The notes: generated by a model not told the origin, from the letters alone. Counted from the stretch's first letter, positions 11,945 through 22,769 are shown. The stretch is DNA of 64,000 bases from Moniliella sp. 'wahieum' (GCA_003971905.1 RSEE01000018.1:620001-684000), one strand, 5' to 3'. A program made the numbers and translations.

Positions 11945-12783
11945 TCAAGATGAGGGCGGGCCCCATCCCAGAATACGTTCGCCCCTTTTGACTACTCGTG
12001 TCCAAATGCGCAGCCACGAGTAGTTCCACGCGGGTCGAAGGTTGGAGACAAGATCGTAAATCAGGGCACGATTGTATGCCCGATGCCGTTCTGTGTTGGC
12101 GCCAAGCCACGCTTGATAGAAATCGCTCAGAGGCACAGGTGGTGGACGAGTATCCGGGGAAGGGCTGGTAGAAGGAAGGGGAGCAGGCGATGCGGATGCA
12201 TCAAGTTCAGGGGAAACGGAAACGTCGTCGCCTGCACCCGCCTCGAGAGCCAGGGTAGACTGCTGGACAAGTTGAGCTGGTGGCGCAGGTGGGTTGACCT
12301 GGAAATCGTGCAAGTCACGCTCAAAGCGGCGTTGTTGTCTCGCCAAAAACGTTGGTGGAAGGCATCAGAATGAACCCGGCGTAACTGATTGCATCTCGGC
12401 CACCTCGAGACGCTGGACCAACTCACGGTAGTACCATGAATGGGGTACTTGGCGGAGGCGCAACACCCCTGCAGACCACTCCAGAATGGATGTTGGGATG
12501 CGGTCTGGTCAGGTGCGAGAATGGAGAACTCCGCTAGGCTGTAGGGGTGCGATTTGCGCTTGTCGGTGTCTCCTTCGATGCGGACGAGGGAGCCTCAACT
12601 TCAAACGCCGAGCCATATCGCACAGGACGCAAGTTGCTGACAGGATCGGGGGGACCAACGATATCGGCACCGGGCGCGGCAGCTAGATGACGGCGACTGC
12701 GACGTGGAGGATGGTAAACCGCGCACGAAGAGGATGGAACGTGCTCCCTCCACTGGTCTCGGTAACGGCAGCGGAGGACGCAT
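11945..12783 (-). CDS. COA8/APOPT1-like mitochondrial protein
   Basis: The signature GPPDPVSNLRPVRY (about 12625-12660 on the complement) is typical of fungal COA8/APOPT1 (DUF2315) proteins, mitochondrial factors linked to cytochrome c oxidase. It is followed by YSLAEF-like sequence, then SWYYRELVQRLE, DAFHQRFWRDNNA and RFERDLHDF. The part from HQRFW to FERDL is split by one missing C near 12325. The chosen ATG (12783) gives an Arg/Pro-rich, presequence-like N-terminus; an upstream in-frame ATG at 12929 is possible if the frame is different. A C-terminal region with FYQAWLGANTERHRAYNRAL ends at 11945. The gene converges on HRQ1 with about 90 bp between stops. The family call rests on motif memory and is fairly confident. 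Confidence 0.65.
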
Positions 12784-13023
12784 GACCGAACGGTGATGGT
12801 GGTGTTGGTAATCCACAGGGTTATGGCAGCGGGTGTGTCGAGCAACGGGCCTGGATCAATTCCGCGGCGCCTTCCAAGTTCCGCTCTGCCGCTGCCGTCC
12901 CAAAGCCAGGTTAAATGGAACTGGGGCATTTATGGTCTTGAAGCTTGGCATCTATAAGACGCCATCACAAGAGATTGTCTCGGCTCAGTGACAAGGAGGA
13001 AAGGGGTATCGTATAACTGCACA

Positions 13024-13458
13024 TCACTCAAGGATGACACGGACGATGAGAGAACAACCAGTACATGGGGCCAAATCATTCCCATCCGCCAACCGGGTCG
13101 CCGTAGTGGTGTATGCCCACCGAACGGCATGGGTGCGTAAAGATGGTCTCAGCATCATCCACATCCTCGTTGGCGTCAAAAGCATCAAGGTCGAGCGATT
13201 CCTTGCTTTTTGGGCATTTGAGCATTTGCAACTAGGTCCGTGTTGTGGCCAACATGGAATCGTATTCGTTCCGGGCTACGGGGTCGCACAGAATCTCATA
13301 GGCCATTTAATGCGGCGAATGTGATCCTCAGAGGCAACGCTTTGTCGGGGTGTGAATCTTGGCCAAGGCCAGGTAGGATGCACGGATCTCCTTGTGAGAG
13401 GCTCCTGGGGACACACAAGAACGTCATAGTGCGTTGGCCCCGTCGTGGCGGGCGCCAT
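13024..13458 (-). CDS. DPH4: Diphthamide biosynthesis protein 4 (J domain plus CSL zinc finger), frame-broken
   Basis: This gene is invisible as a single frame. The complement starts MAPATTGPTHYDVL (ATG at 13458). Shifting frames then give ASHKEIRASYLALAK, the J-domain signature HPDKALP, and MAYEILCDPVARNEYDSML. This is a complete J domain. It is followed by SLDLDAFDANEDVDDAE, then FTHPCR and the closing CTGCSLIVRVILE ending at TGA 13024-13026. The Cys-rich tail is the CSL (DPH-type metal-binding) domain. J plus CSL defines Dph4, an electron/iron-carrier chaperone in diphthamide synthesis on elongation factor 2. The implied length of about 145 residues fits the family. At least four one-base losses are needed. 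It is divergent from RPL3, with 270 bp between their starts. Confidence 0.72.
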
Positions 13459-13728
13459 CCAAGCAGACGAACTGGGAGAAACTTGGCTCTAAGCAGGGTG
13501 TCGTGGTGCGGGGCAAATACGTACCTCTAGCTCGCATCCACCTGGGAGTCAAATTGGGATACAAATATGAAACCCTAGCTGTCGCAATATTTATCACACT
13601 GCGGCAATCCAGCTCAGGGGCACTGTAGTTGGAACTAACCTATTGTGATTTTATGCCCTTTCTGGCCCTCGGCCCTTTCAACAACTGCCCAGCGGCCCCT
13701 TGTACGCTTCCGTCGACCACCAAGCACA
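13459..13728. promoter_or_regulatory. Divergent promoter between DPH4 and RPL3
   Basis: The 270-bp gap separates two genes transcribed away from each other. It contains an AAACCCTAG motif at 13570-13578 and a pyrimidine-rich stretch (about 13655-13680) before the RPL3 start. AACCCTA-type boxes occur upstream of ribosomal protein genes in several fungi and plants; its function here is inferred. Confidence 0.45.
13570..13577 (+). promoter_or_regulatory. AAACCCTA box upstream of RPL3
   Basis: AAACCCTA lies about 150 bp before the L3 start codon. It matches the telomere-repeat-like box found in ribosomal protein promoters. One copy only was seen, so chance cannot be excluded. Confidence 0.35.
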
Positions 13729-14902
13729 ATGTCCCACTGCAAGTACGAGCACCCCCGTCACGGTAGCACGGCCTTCCTGCCCCGGAAGCGTGCTGCGCAC
13801 CCGCGCGGCCGCGTTCGTGCCTTCCCCAAGGACGACCCTAAGAAGCCCGTCCACCTCACTGCCTTCCTTGGCTACAAGGCTGGCATGACCCACATTGTGC
13901 GTGAGCTCGAGCGCCCTGGGTCGAAGATGCACAAGAAGGAGATTGTCGAGTCCGCCACCGTTGTTGAGGCCCTCCTCTTGTTGTTGTTGGTGCCGTCGGC
14001 TACATTGAGACGCCCAAGGGTCTCCGCGCCCTGACCACTGTCTGGGCTGAGCACCTGTCCGAGGAGGTCAAGCGTCGCTTCTACAAGAACTGGTACCGCT
14101 CCAAGCGCAAGGCGTTCACTACCTACGCCAAGAAGTACTCTGAGGATGGCGGTGCTTCGATCAGCAAGGAGCTTGAGCGTATCCGCAAGTACTGCACGGT
14201 CGTCCGTGTGCTTGCCCACACTCAGCTCTCCAAGACTGGCCTGAAGCAGAAGAAGGCGCACCTGATGGAGATCCAGGTCAACGGTGGCTCGATCTCGGAC
14301 AAGGTTGACTTCGCCAAGGAGCACTTTGAGAAGACGGTCGACCTCAAGTCGGTCTTCGCCGAGAACGAGATTGTTGACGTCATCTCGATCACCAAGGGTC
14401 ACGGTAACGAGGGTGTCGTTGCTCGTTGGGGTGTCAAGAAGCTTCCTCGCAAGACCCACCGTGGTCTCCGCAAGGTTGCCTGCATTGGTGCGTGGCACCC
14501 GGCTAACGTGCGCTTCACTGTCGCCCGTGCTGGTCAGGACGGCTACCACCACCGTACTGAGCTCAACAAGAAGATCTACCGATCGCCACTGGCTCGGAGG
14601 AGGGCTCGGGCTCTACTGAGTTCGATGCCACCAAGAAGGCCATCACCCCCATGGGTGGCTTCCCTCACTACGGTATTGTCAACTCGGACTTTGTCCTGCT
14701 CAAGGGCTCCATCCCCGGTACCAAGAAACGTGTGGTGACCCTGCGTAAGTCGATGGCTCACCACACCTCGCGCGCTGCGCTCGAGAACGTGGCTCTCAAG
14801 TGGATCGACACCTCGTCGAAGCACGGCCACGGTCAGTTCCAGACCCGCGAGGAGGCCGACGCTTTCCTCGGCCCCCGCAAGCTCAAGGCTGTCTTCGAGT
14901 AA
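13729..14902 (+). CDS. RPL3: 60S ribosomal protein L3 (uL3), two frameshifts
   Basis: uL3 is a core 60S subunit protein near the peptidyl transferase centre. The product begins [12 protein letters not shown] and continues with [76 protein letters not shown] and RFQTREE-like sequence to KLKAVFE. The deduced length of about 388 residues equals the family norm. Two single-base losses break the frame: in GAGGCCCTCCTC near 13965, where GCC CCT CCT is expected, and in CTACCGATCGCC near 14585, where CGC ATC is expected. Strong C-ending codon bias marks a highly expressed gene. There is no intron. Either this is the functional gene with consensus errors or an intronless retrocopy that is decaying. 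The errors seen elsewhere favour the first. Confidence 0.92.
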
Positions 14903-17900
14903 ACGGTCTCTCTTATGTGGCCTTTACAAACCTTTCACAAAATATGGTGGATGCTGTCACCTCGTATGCCTCCATGTTTGCATGGCGAATCTCATTGTCG
15001 ATGCCACCATAGCCCTTCATGCGTCGCTAGTCTCTTCTGTCCACTACAGACCCGGATGAATGTGAGATCTACTGATTCAAACCAGTGGTCTTTGGGAGCA
15101 GACTCGAAGATCATAAGAGGGGAACGATGTTTCAACCGCTCTCGGCGCAAGGGCGCGATCCTTAAAAAAACGGCATGCTCACATCCGACCCGCGGCCTCC
15201 TCGAGTGACTAGTAATCCCTGAGGTACGAATTGGCAGCGTCCCGCCTTACTCTCCTACCAAGCGAGGGCCTGAGTTATACACGGCTCCCAATCGACTAAT
15301 ATAATGGTGGTAGGTGCCCGTACGTGAAGCTAATTTGACTGAGTTAGCTAGTTATCGGAGAAGAGCGCCCCAATCCAACTGTCCTCGTTCAAGCTTCAAG
15401 ATCAAACAATCCTGGTAGTGGTGGACGGGGGAACGGTGGCCACGGTGGCGACGATGGGACGGTGGACGATGAAACGGTGACCCTCTAGTCGCTTAATAAA
15501 TCGAAGCGAAACGCTCGGCTCGGCATACAGAAAAATGCGTCACACTCAGAAACCTCCAACAGCACAGGTTTGTATCACGCGTCATGCGTCACCGTTACGG
15601 GCCTAACTAGCGGTGTGGACCAGAGGCCAAGGAGATGGTATTGCAGAGAAGGGGGACTAAAAACCTGTGGGCTGCGAGAAACTCCGAAGTCGGAAAAGCA
15701 TATGGAAGGCCCGATAAACGCGCCGGCACGTGCCACGAAGCTTGAAGCTAGTTGAAGAGCTTGAAGCTTGAAGCTTTAACGTTTAACGTCCAACTTTAAT
15801 TGAAGGCCGATAGGCTCGGGACTGTCGCTCTGGACCATTGGTGTTGTTATAGTCACAGCTTGGAGGCAGCGAGGTACAGAATTAAAAGGGTGCAGACCAA
15901 GAGGTTACACGTTACATGTTGCAGAAGGTTGGGTAAGACCAGGTACGACCAGAGCCACTTATTGGGCCAATGATTGAGGGCAGAACAATGCAACGGCAAC
16001 AGGGTTGTGGATTGAACGTGCTGAACTCAATATTCAACGTCCAACGTTGAGCTGATAACGTCGAGAGAGACGTTGAGGTCTCCTGAAGCCTTCGGCTAAA
16101 CAACATGCCACAACGCTTAAGAAGCATGAGATAGAACGGTGTATATACACGCGTAGGCTTTTGACCTCAAAAGCGCCGTAAACCGGCGTACGGGGCCGCA
16201 TGCCCCATCAGTTATATATGCAGCAGGCCTTTTTATAGGCCTTCTGTTTCCGGTTACCCCTTACAACACATTATAGGTCACGGGCCCCTAGCTGCTAGTG
16301 TGCAAATGGGAAGCACCGACGGGTTGTACGGGATCGACTGGGGCAGCCTTCAAGCTGTTCAAGCTTCAAGCTTCCAGCTTCAAGCAACGTTGAACGTTGA
16401 GGGTTGAACGTGTTTGAACGTTGGACGTTGAGGCCGGATCCTCAGAGCAGTATTAGGGTTCCAGTCCGGCACGGACCTCAAGTGAATCACAGTGACGCTC
16501 GCGTAGCAATATATATTCTCCGTCGTGGTTCGCTCGCTCGCTCCCTCCTCTAGCCCCACGTCACCTGTCTCATTCAAGCTTCAACGTGCTCTGGCTCGCC
16601 ACTGTGCCTTCTCTCACTTCTCTGAAGCTTCTGAAGTTGAAAAGCTGTTGAAGCTGAAGCTTGAAGCTTGAGAGGAGGTTAACGTGGTTAACGAAGAAAA
16701 AACATCTTTTTGAGCCACAATTCAGGGGCCTCAGGCCTGACCTCCCTCAGGCCCCCTCAGCGCTTCAGCCTGCCTGAGCTCCCAGCTGTCTTTTCAAAAG
16801 CTTCAAGCTTCAAGCTTTAAGCCTGCCTAACACGTTATGCATGTGACGCACTGAGACGGACTGTTGGGGATCGCGACGGCGGCCTGAGGCTTCCCTGAGG
16901 CCTGAGGAGAGGGTTTGACGATCTGAGAGCAACTCTATATCATTTGCAAAGCTTGTAAGGGCTAAGGTGTGTGGTTACCGGTTACATGTTACAGGTTATA
17001 CTCCTGCAATCATATAGCATTTCCAAAGCTAAGACAGAAAAAGAAACGCTGCGCCTCAACACCAGTAATAGGCTCGCTCAGCCTCAGCAGCCCTCAGCCA
17101 GCGCTCAGGCTGAGCCTCAGCGCACCTCTGGCGTGTGCTGTACGCGGGTTAGCTAGTAACTAGTACCTGAGGAGCTGAGGCAGACTGAGGCGGAGCGCTG
17201 AGAGGCTGAGCGCCTATCCATCCGTCTAGTGAGTACTAGTGAGTGTGGTACTGAGTAGCTCGGCTGAAGTGGGTAGTATTTAGTAACTAGTAACTAATAG
17301 CTGTTTGCTATGCTACAGGCCTAGTCAAGTGACTAATGACCACAGCGACTGCTGTAGTAGCTCCTATGGCTGGCACTAGCTTACCTGCGCATGAAGCTCT
17401 TGAAGCGTGATAGTGATGTCTGATGCCTGATGCTTCACACGAAGAAGGCTGCAAAGCTTGAAACTTGAAGCTTGCTGGAGCTGGACGACCGGTGAGAGGT
17501 GGGAGGATGACCGATCGATGGGCGTCGAAGGGCGTGCGAATCACGCGTCACGTTGCCAATCACGCAGGTATCACATGGCGCATGTGACATGTGACGTGCT
17601 GTCACAATCCTCGGGGCCGGTACAAAGCAGGCCGCGCCGACCAGCCAGGCCAGGCGTCGCAGGCCAGCCCAGGGCCACGTCTGGGGCTGTGCCGTGCGTG
17701 CTGGTGCGGCAGCAGCGCGGCAGCCGCCTGGCCGAGGCCCACGCCGGCCACAGCCGCCGCCAACCGCCATCGCGCGCCCAGCATCCCGCCCAGCATCCTG
17801 CGCCCAGCCACCAGCAGCAGACCGCTGCAGCCCCCCGCCCCGCCCGCACCACCCGCTCCTCCTGCCGCCGCCCCATCGCGCCCGCCCCATCGCCCCGTCT

Positions 17901-17950
17901 CTCCGTGCTGCTGCACCCCGCACGCCTGGCCGCATCGCCCCGATGCACGC
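14903..17950. repeat. Gene-free island of short palindromic repeats
   Basis: No coding region was found over about 3 kb. Instead there are clustered tandem palindromes: AAGCTT units (CTTGAAGCTTGAAGC) at about 15737-15778, 16350-16385, 16620-16670, 16798-16822 and 17455-17475. AACGTT units occur at about 15778-15792, 16015-16065 and 16385-16432. CCTGAGG/CTCAGG units lie at about 16722-16765, 16880-16908, 17080-17125 and 17165-17210. CTAGTAACTAGT/AGTACT units lie at about 17148-17300, and ACATGT units at about 17575-17600. A GGTGG/GACGATGG stretch is at 15415-15485. Different palindromes are used but the design is the same. Confidence 0.75.
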
Positions 17951-18108
17951 CTTAGCCGAGCCCGACGCCGAGCCCGACGCCATGGCCGCCAGTGCCGCCG
18001 CAGCCTCGCGCAGCGCCAGTCTGGCAGCGCCGCCACGCCGCCCGCGCCGCCGCTCCAGCTCGCCTCCGCGTCGGCCTCAGCGCTGCGGCGGCGGCAGCGA
18101 CGGCGCCC

Positions 18109-20742
18109 ATGCCCGCCCCTGCCATGTCGGCTGTGTCGTCTGCGTCGGCCAAGTCGGCTGCGTCTTCTGCCGCTGCTGCTGCGGCCCGTGCCGCTCGCCC
18201 CCCGCCCACGCCCTCCGCCCTCCCCTCGCCGCCCCTTCCCCCGCGCATGCACCCCTCCCCCGCAGGCAGCCACGGGCAGCGCGCTGCCCTGGGCGCCTTC
18301 TGCACCCGGCTCCGCTGTCTGGGGCCCACCCGCCTGGGACAGCCTCCCGCCGCCTCCGCCGCCGCCGCCGCCAACCCCGCGCCGCCCGCCCCCTCGCCTG
18401 CCCCCACCTGCCCACCCCCGAGCGCAAGCCCACTGCCCTCCCCGACCTGCCACCGCCGCATGGCCCTCAGCCACCACACCTCCACCTCCTCCCCCACATC
18501 CACAGCTCCTCCCCCTACGTCTCCCCGCCCCTGGCCCCGTCCCCCCCCCGCCGCCGCTGGTCCCAGTCGACACTGGCCCCCCCTCACTGCTGCACCCGGC
18601 CCTCCTGGCCACGACGAACCCGCTGTCCCTTTCATCGTCTTCTGCTGCTGTTACCGCGCCCCTCCGTTCTGCCCCCATCGTCACCAGCCGCCAGCATCAT
18701 GCCTCCTCCCATGCGTCGTTACCTCCCGCCACGATGGTCCAACCCCCAGCAACCGCTGTCCCCACCACCTTTGCCTCGGGCCGCCCCCCACAGCTTGTTC
18801 GCTCTGCCCACACCGCCCATTTGGCCACCCAAGTCGCCTCAGTGCCCTGTCGATCGACGATGATGATGATGACCCAGAGGCCCACTTCCCTCTGCTGATC
18901 CCGATCTCTCCGCATCCAGCATATGGGGCACCCACGCCAGCCGTTATGCCCCGGCATCCACCAGCTCCGAAGGGCGGGGGGGCATGGGGTACAGTTCTCG
19001 CTCCCACTTGTATGACGAGTACGACACCTACGAAGAGCCGTCTCATCATGCCCTCGGGGTTGGAGAGGGGAGTACGACTATGGCTATCGCTCTCACCCAG
19101 TGACCCCAGCGCCTCGGGTCCGAACGGAGAAGAGCGGGCACGACGCAAGGGCGAGCGCGCATGAGCCAGGAAAAACGGCGTCGCTTGGCTCGCCGAAGGG
19201 AGCGCGAACGGGAGGCGGCCCAAGCCGCTGGAGGGGGTACTCTGTCTTGGCCTGCCCAGTACCAGCACTGGTGGCGGTTCCAGCGTCACGAGCTCGTCTA
19301 ATGCGTCGTATGCCTCAGCGCACAGTCGCCTCAGTCGGCCTTCAAGTTTGGGACTGCTTACAACGGGCGCGAGCAGCGCCAATGGTCTTCCTCCCCATCC
19401 CCACTCTACATCTCCAGGGACTGCTGCCCCTAGAGCGGGCGGAGTAGAATCGGGGTTGAGGTCAGACTTGTATTATGGAACTCCTTCGTCTCTAGGTCCC
19501 AATATGCTGGGCTTGGATACGTCGGTTGGCTCGCAGGCCATCTCTGCTCCTGCGGCCCACACGCCTAGTCACGAGGCGGGGCGATCAGGTTACTTATCCT
19601 CTTGGAGGGAACCTGGCATGCGCCCCACTCGCACTTCCAGCCCATCTCAACCTACCCCCGGTCCCCAGAGCTCGTTGCCCACACCCCAGCAGCACCTTCT
19701 TCAGCTCCCCCCTCATGCCCTGGGAGTGGAAAGCCCGGATGGTCCGGAGCAAATGGGCACGCGCCTCATTCTCCACGCCTACCCCAGCCGCTCCCTCCTG
19801 CATCAACTGCGCCTACTTCGACTGCAACTCCTCCTCGCTCGGCGCCAGCGCACATGTCGACATTCCCTTCCCTCCCTCTGAGGCGCCTCCGCTCCCGCTC
19901 CCACCGCATTCATCGTACTCGTCTATGAGCACCGCCCATACGCCCCTCAACGAACCTTGCCGATGCCTGGCCCGACCAGCACGCCCGCCCCGGGTACAGG
20001 GCCAGCCAGAAGTCGTGACCCATGGGCCGCGTCTCGACCCCCCTCCTGGATCGCTTCTTCCCTCGGTGGTTCCAATAGCCTGGACGCCGGACAATCTGCC
20101 GCCTCAGCTTCTGCCGCTGGCAGTCAAAGTCAACTGGGTACCCAGGCTTTCTTCATCGGTTCCCTTCGACGCCCCACTCTTCTGTCCACCCATACCGCCC
20201 TCAGGTCTAGGGGAAGGGGATTGGAGGCAGCATGCCGTTTCCAAACACCCTTCCTTCTCGGCCTCCCTCCCTCTCTTCGCTTGGTTGCCTCACAAACAAA
20301 ATTCGCGCAGCATCTCTTCTCCAGCCACGGCAGCAGCAGCAGTAGCCACTTCGGTGGCGGTTGGCCCCCTGCTCGTGGCCCCGAAAGCGGGCGAGGCCCT
20401 TTTCGTCCTGATCCTGCTTCGGCGAGTTCTTACTACTACCCTCCCTACGTACTAACTTCAGGTGCAGGTGCAGCGGCCAGCATTCCGCTTCCTTCGCCCC
20501 ACAACCCTTCCCTGCTCTCCCCCTCGGCCCGGACTGGTGGGACCGCCACTATCAACATCCTCGTCGCACTCCTCTCGCCACTCGTACTCGGCGAGCCGGG
20601 CGCGCGGCCGATCTGGCACTCTGAACGGACCTGAGAACCATCAGGAAGCGTTAGAGCAAGCGTGGCCGCTGCCTATGCCGCCGGTCTCGCTGCTGCACGA
20701 GGTCAACAAGTGCCAGCGGACCAAGGCGCTCCGTGGCGCTAA
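18109..20742 (+). CDS. Ser/Pro/Ala-rich protein of unknown function
   Basis: The start chosen is the MPAPAMSAVSSASAKSAASS methionine at 18109; upstream ATGs at 17943 and 17982 lie in other frames. The protein is almost entirely low complexity. It has poly-Ala and poly-Pro blocks (PPPPPPPPP, about 18345-18380), an acidic patch LSIDDDDDDPEAHFP (about 18848-18890), a Tyr-rich patch (LYDEYDTYEEPSHH, about 19010-19050), a basic helix-like segment EKRRRLARRREREREAAQAA (about 19165-19225), then long Ser/Pro stretches. The end is supported by a clean Ala-rich helix, VAAAYAAGLAAARGQQ, reading to a TAA at 20740-20742. At least six frame changes are needed. No known domain was recognised; a basic-region DNA- or RNA-binding role is possible but unproven. 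Confidence 0.5.
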
Positions 20743-22769
20743 CTTTTCTCCTCTCCTCTCCTTTCCTTTCCTCTCCTTTCCCGCCCTTTCGCGTTTTCTG
20801 TTCGTTTCGTCCGGTTTTCCCTGCCATGCCTGTTCCCGTCGGCCTGCTCCCACGACCGGTCCCTGGTGGCTCGCGCGCGCTTTGCTTCCCCTTCCCCTTT
20901 CCCTGTCTCTTGGCCTCGGGCCGACTAGGACCGACGAGGCGGACCTGTACCCGTGTATCCCTCCCACCTCTTTCCCCTCGACCCAACCATCTCCCGCATA
21001 CTCCAGTGGGACGTACCTGTGTTCTTCATGTTTTTCCCTGCGCTCCTCTGTGCCCGCGTGGCTTATAGTATTAAAGTAATGCCTCCCATGCGCATGCGTA
21101 GTAATAGTAGTGAATAGTGACCTTGACTTTGTTCAGGGCGGCTTTGGCTTTCTCTAGCTTTGGCTTGGATGCTGACGCTGCTGGTGCCCTAGGTGGATGG
21201 GCTAGGGCCACCGTGGGATGGGCAACTGGGCGACAGAGGGGGGGGGGGGGCACAACGCTCGGCGGTGGTAGAGTAGCCGCCTCGGCTCGTGAATATTTGC
21301 TCGTACTATAACCCGCAGGCAAGGAGGACGAGAGATCTGTATTAGGTTCGTAGCATAGTGACCAGCGGGCGACCGAGTAGAGAAAAGGGGGGAAGAGGCT
21401 GAGATCAATAAGCTAGTTGAACGAGGAGATGGGTTACGGACACCGTTCTTGCCGCTATAAGAGGAGAGGATGCGGCGGAGATGCCAAAAAATGCATGCCG
21501 GGAGAGAGGAGTCGGAGGGGAAGAAGAGCTGAGGAAAAGATTCCATGGCTCTAAGATTATAACCTTGCGCATGTTTGCTTCTTTTGTTAGTGCGTCGACA
21601 GGAAACGAGTGAATGAACCGATGGACGAAAACCCGATCCTGAGAGGCCTGATGTGAGTGACGGTGGAGGGCCTAATACTCTGGCAGAGCCGGTGCTTGAT
21701 AAAACATGAAAACTACCCATTGCCAAAACGGTGGGGAGCTGTGGAGATAGGGGCAGGGAGCCCTTCCAATGCAGACGCCCTTCATGAAGAGGAGGGCTCG
21801 TAGGCAATTTCAAGCCCCATCCAAAACGGCGGGTATTGGCGGTACAAACATAACCGGGTAGATCGGCAGTGAAAGAGACGTGCCGAATCGAAGTGAAAGA
21901 GGGAACAAACGTCCTGCCGGGCCAAAAAAGGGAGCGACCTAGTGCTGGGGGGAGGCTGGAGAGGCTCGACACTGACATGCTGACACTTAGCACAAACCCG
22001 CAGGCGGCAGCCAAGACGCTGGGTGGGGCACACCAGTCGCCACCCGGTTGTGGGGCGGCGGGAGGTGAGCAGGTGCTAACCCCGAGCAGCCGGCTGGTCC
22101 GGGCACGGCGGCAACAAGCGGGCTTTAGCGCTCACCTGCTACAGTGCCACAGTGCCGCCCTTGCGTCAATAACGTCATCATCATGCATCATTAACCATGC
22201 GCCGTGCATCATGCATCACTGTCATCAATCTGCGTGCGTAATATGTGCCTGTCAGACACGTGTCTCGCTACCCCCGCGCGCACGCACGCAGGTCGCTGGA
22301 TTGGCTCGCAGCCCCAACTCCAGACTGCTCTCGTCCGCTGGCGCTCCAGCCTGCCCCAGGCCCAATCCAAGTTCAGTCTCAACGTCCAACCTCCGGACCA
22401 GGCACGAGGCACTGTGGCGCGTGAGCGCTCAGCTTGGGCACGCGGTACTGAGCGTACTGAGCAGTGGAACATACTGAGCACTGAGAGTACTTAGTACTTG
22501 GTACTTACTGTCAGGCTGCTCCCCGCAGGCACCCGAGCAGCGCTTTCCAATCTCCGCTCTGGGCTGCCGCCTGTTGGGGCCCCACTGTGCTCCCCTGTGG
22601 TCATCAATCATCAACCATTGGCCACGCGACTCGCTGCTCGCATGCTCTTCCCGGCTACACCCGCCCCTGGCAGCCGGGTAGCCAGAGGTGGGGCGGATAT
22701 ATAGCCCTCCCCATCCTCCCCCCCCCCCTCCTTCCCATCAGCCTCCTCCCTCCCCCCCCTCCACACCAT
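20743..22769. other. Mostly gene-free spacer with palindromic repeats
   Basis: 20743-21070 looks like 3' UTR. A poly-G run lies at 21237-21250. ATGCAT units (CATCATGCATCAT) occur at 22180-22220 and GTACT/AGTACT units at 22443-22510. The complement of 21071-21322 reads an Ala/Pro/Lys-rich tail (KPKLEKAKAALNKVKV) that may belong to an unrecognised minus-strand gene. Confidence 0.45.
21202..22014 (-). CDS. Possible 270-codon open frame, unknown
   Basis: This minus-strand frame is unbroken for 270 codons and starts with ATG (MAAACGFVLSVSMSVSSL). The composition is Ser/Pro/Arg-rich with no recognisable domain. Other frames overlap with different credible ends. In a GC-rich window such frames arise by chance, so support is weak. 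It is listed because the region between two plus-strand genes is otherwise empty. Confidence 0.2.
   Translation of the reverse strand: MAAACGFVLSVSMSVSSLSSLPPALGRSLFWPGRTFVPSFTSIRHVSFTADLPGYVCTANTRRFGWGLKLPTSPPLHEGRLHWKGSLPLSPQLPTVLAMGSFHVLSSTGSARVLGPPPSLTSGLSGSGFRPSVHSLVSCRRTNKRSKHAQGYNLRAMESFPQLFFPSDSSLPACIFWHLRRILSSYSGKNGVRNPSPRSTSLLISASSPLFSTRSPAGHYATNLIQISRPPCLRVIVRANIHEPRRLLYHRRALCPPPPSVAQLPIPRWP

Noticed and set aside
17602-18684. 360-codon minus-strand Gly-rich frame
   Set aside because: Mirror of the Pro/Ala-coding low-complexity sequence on the plus strand; composition is explained by GC content.
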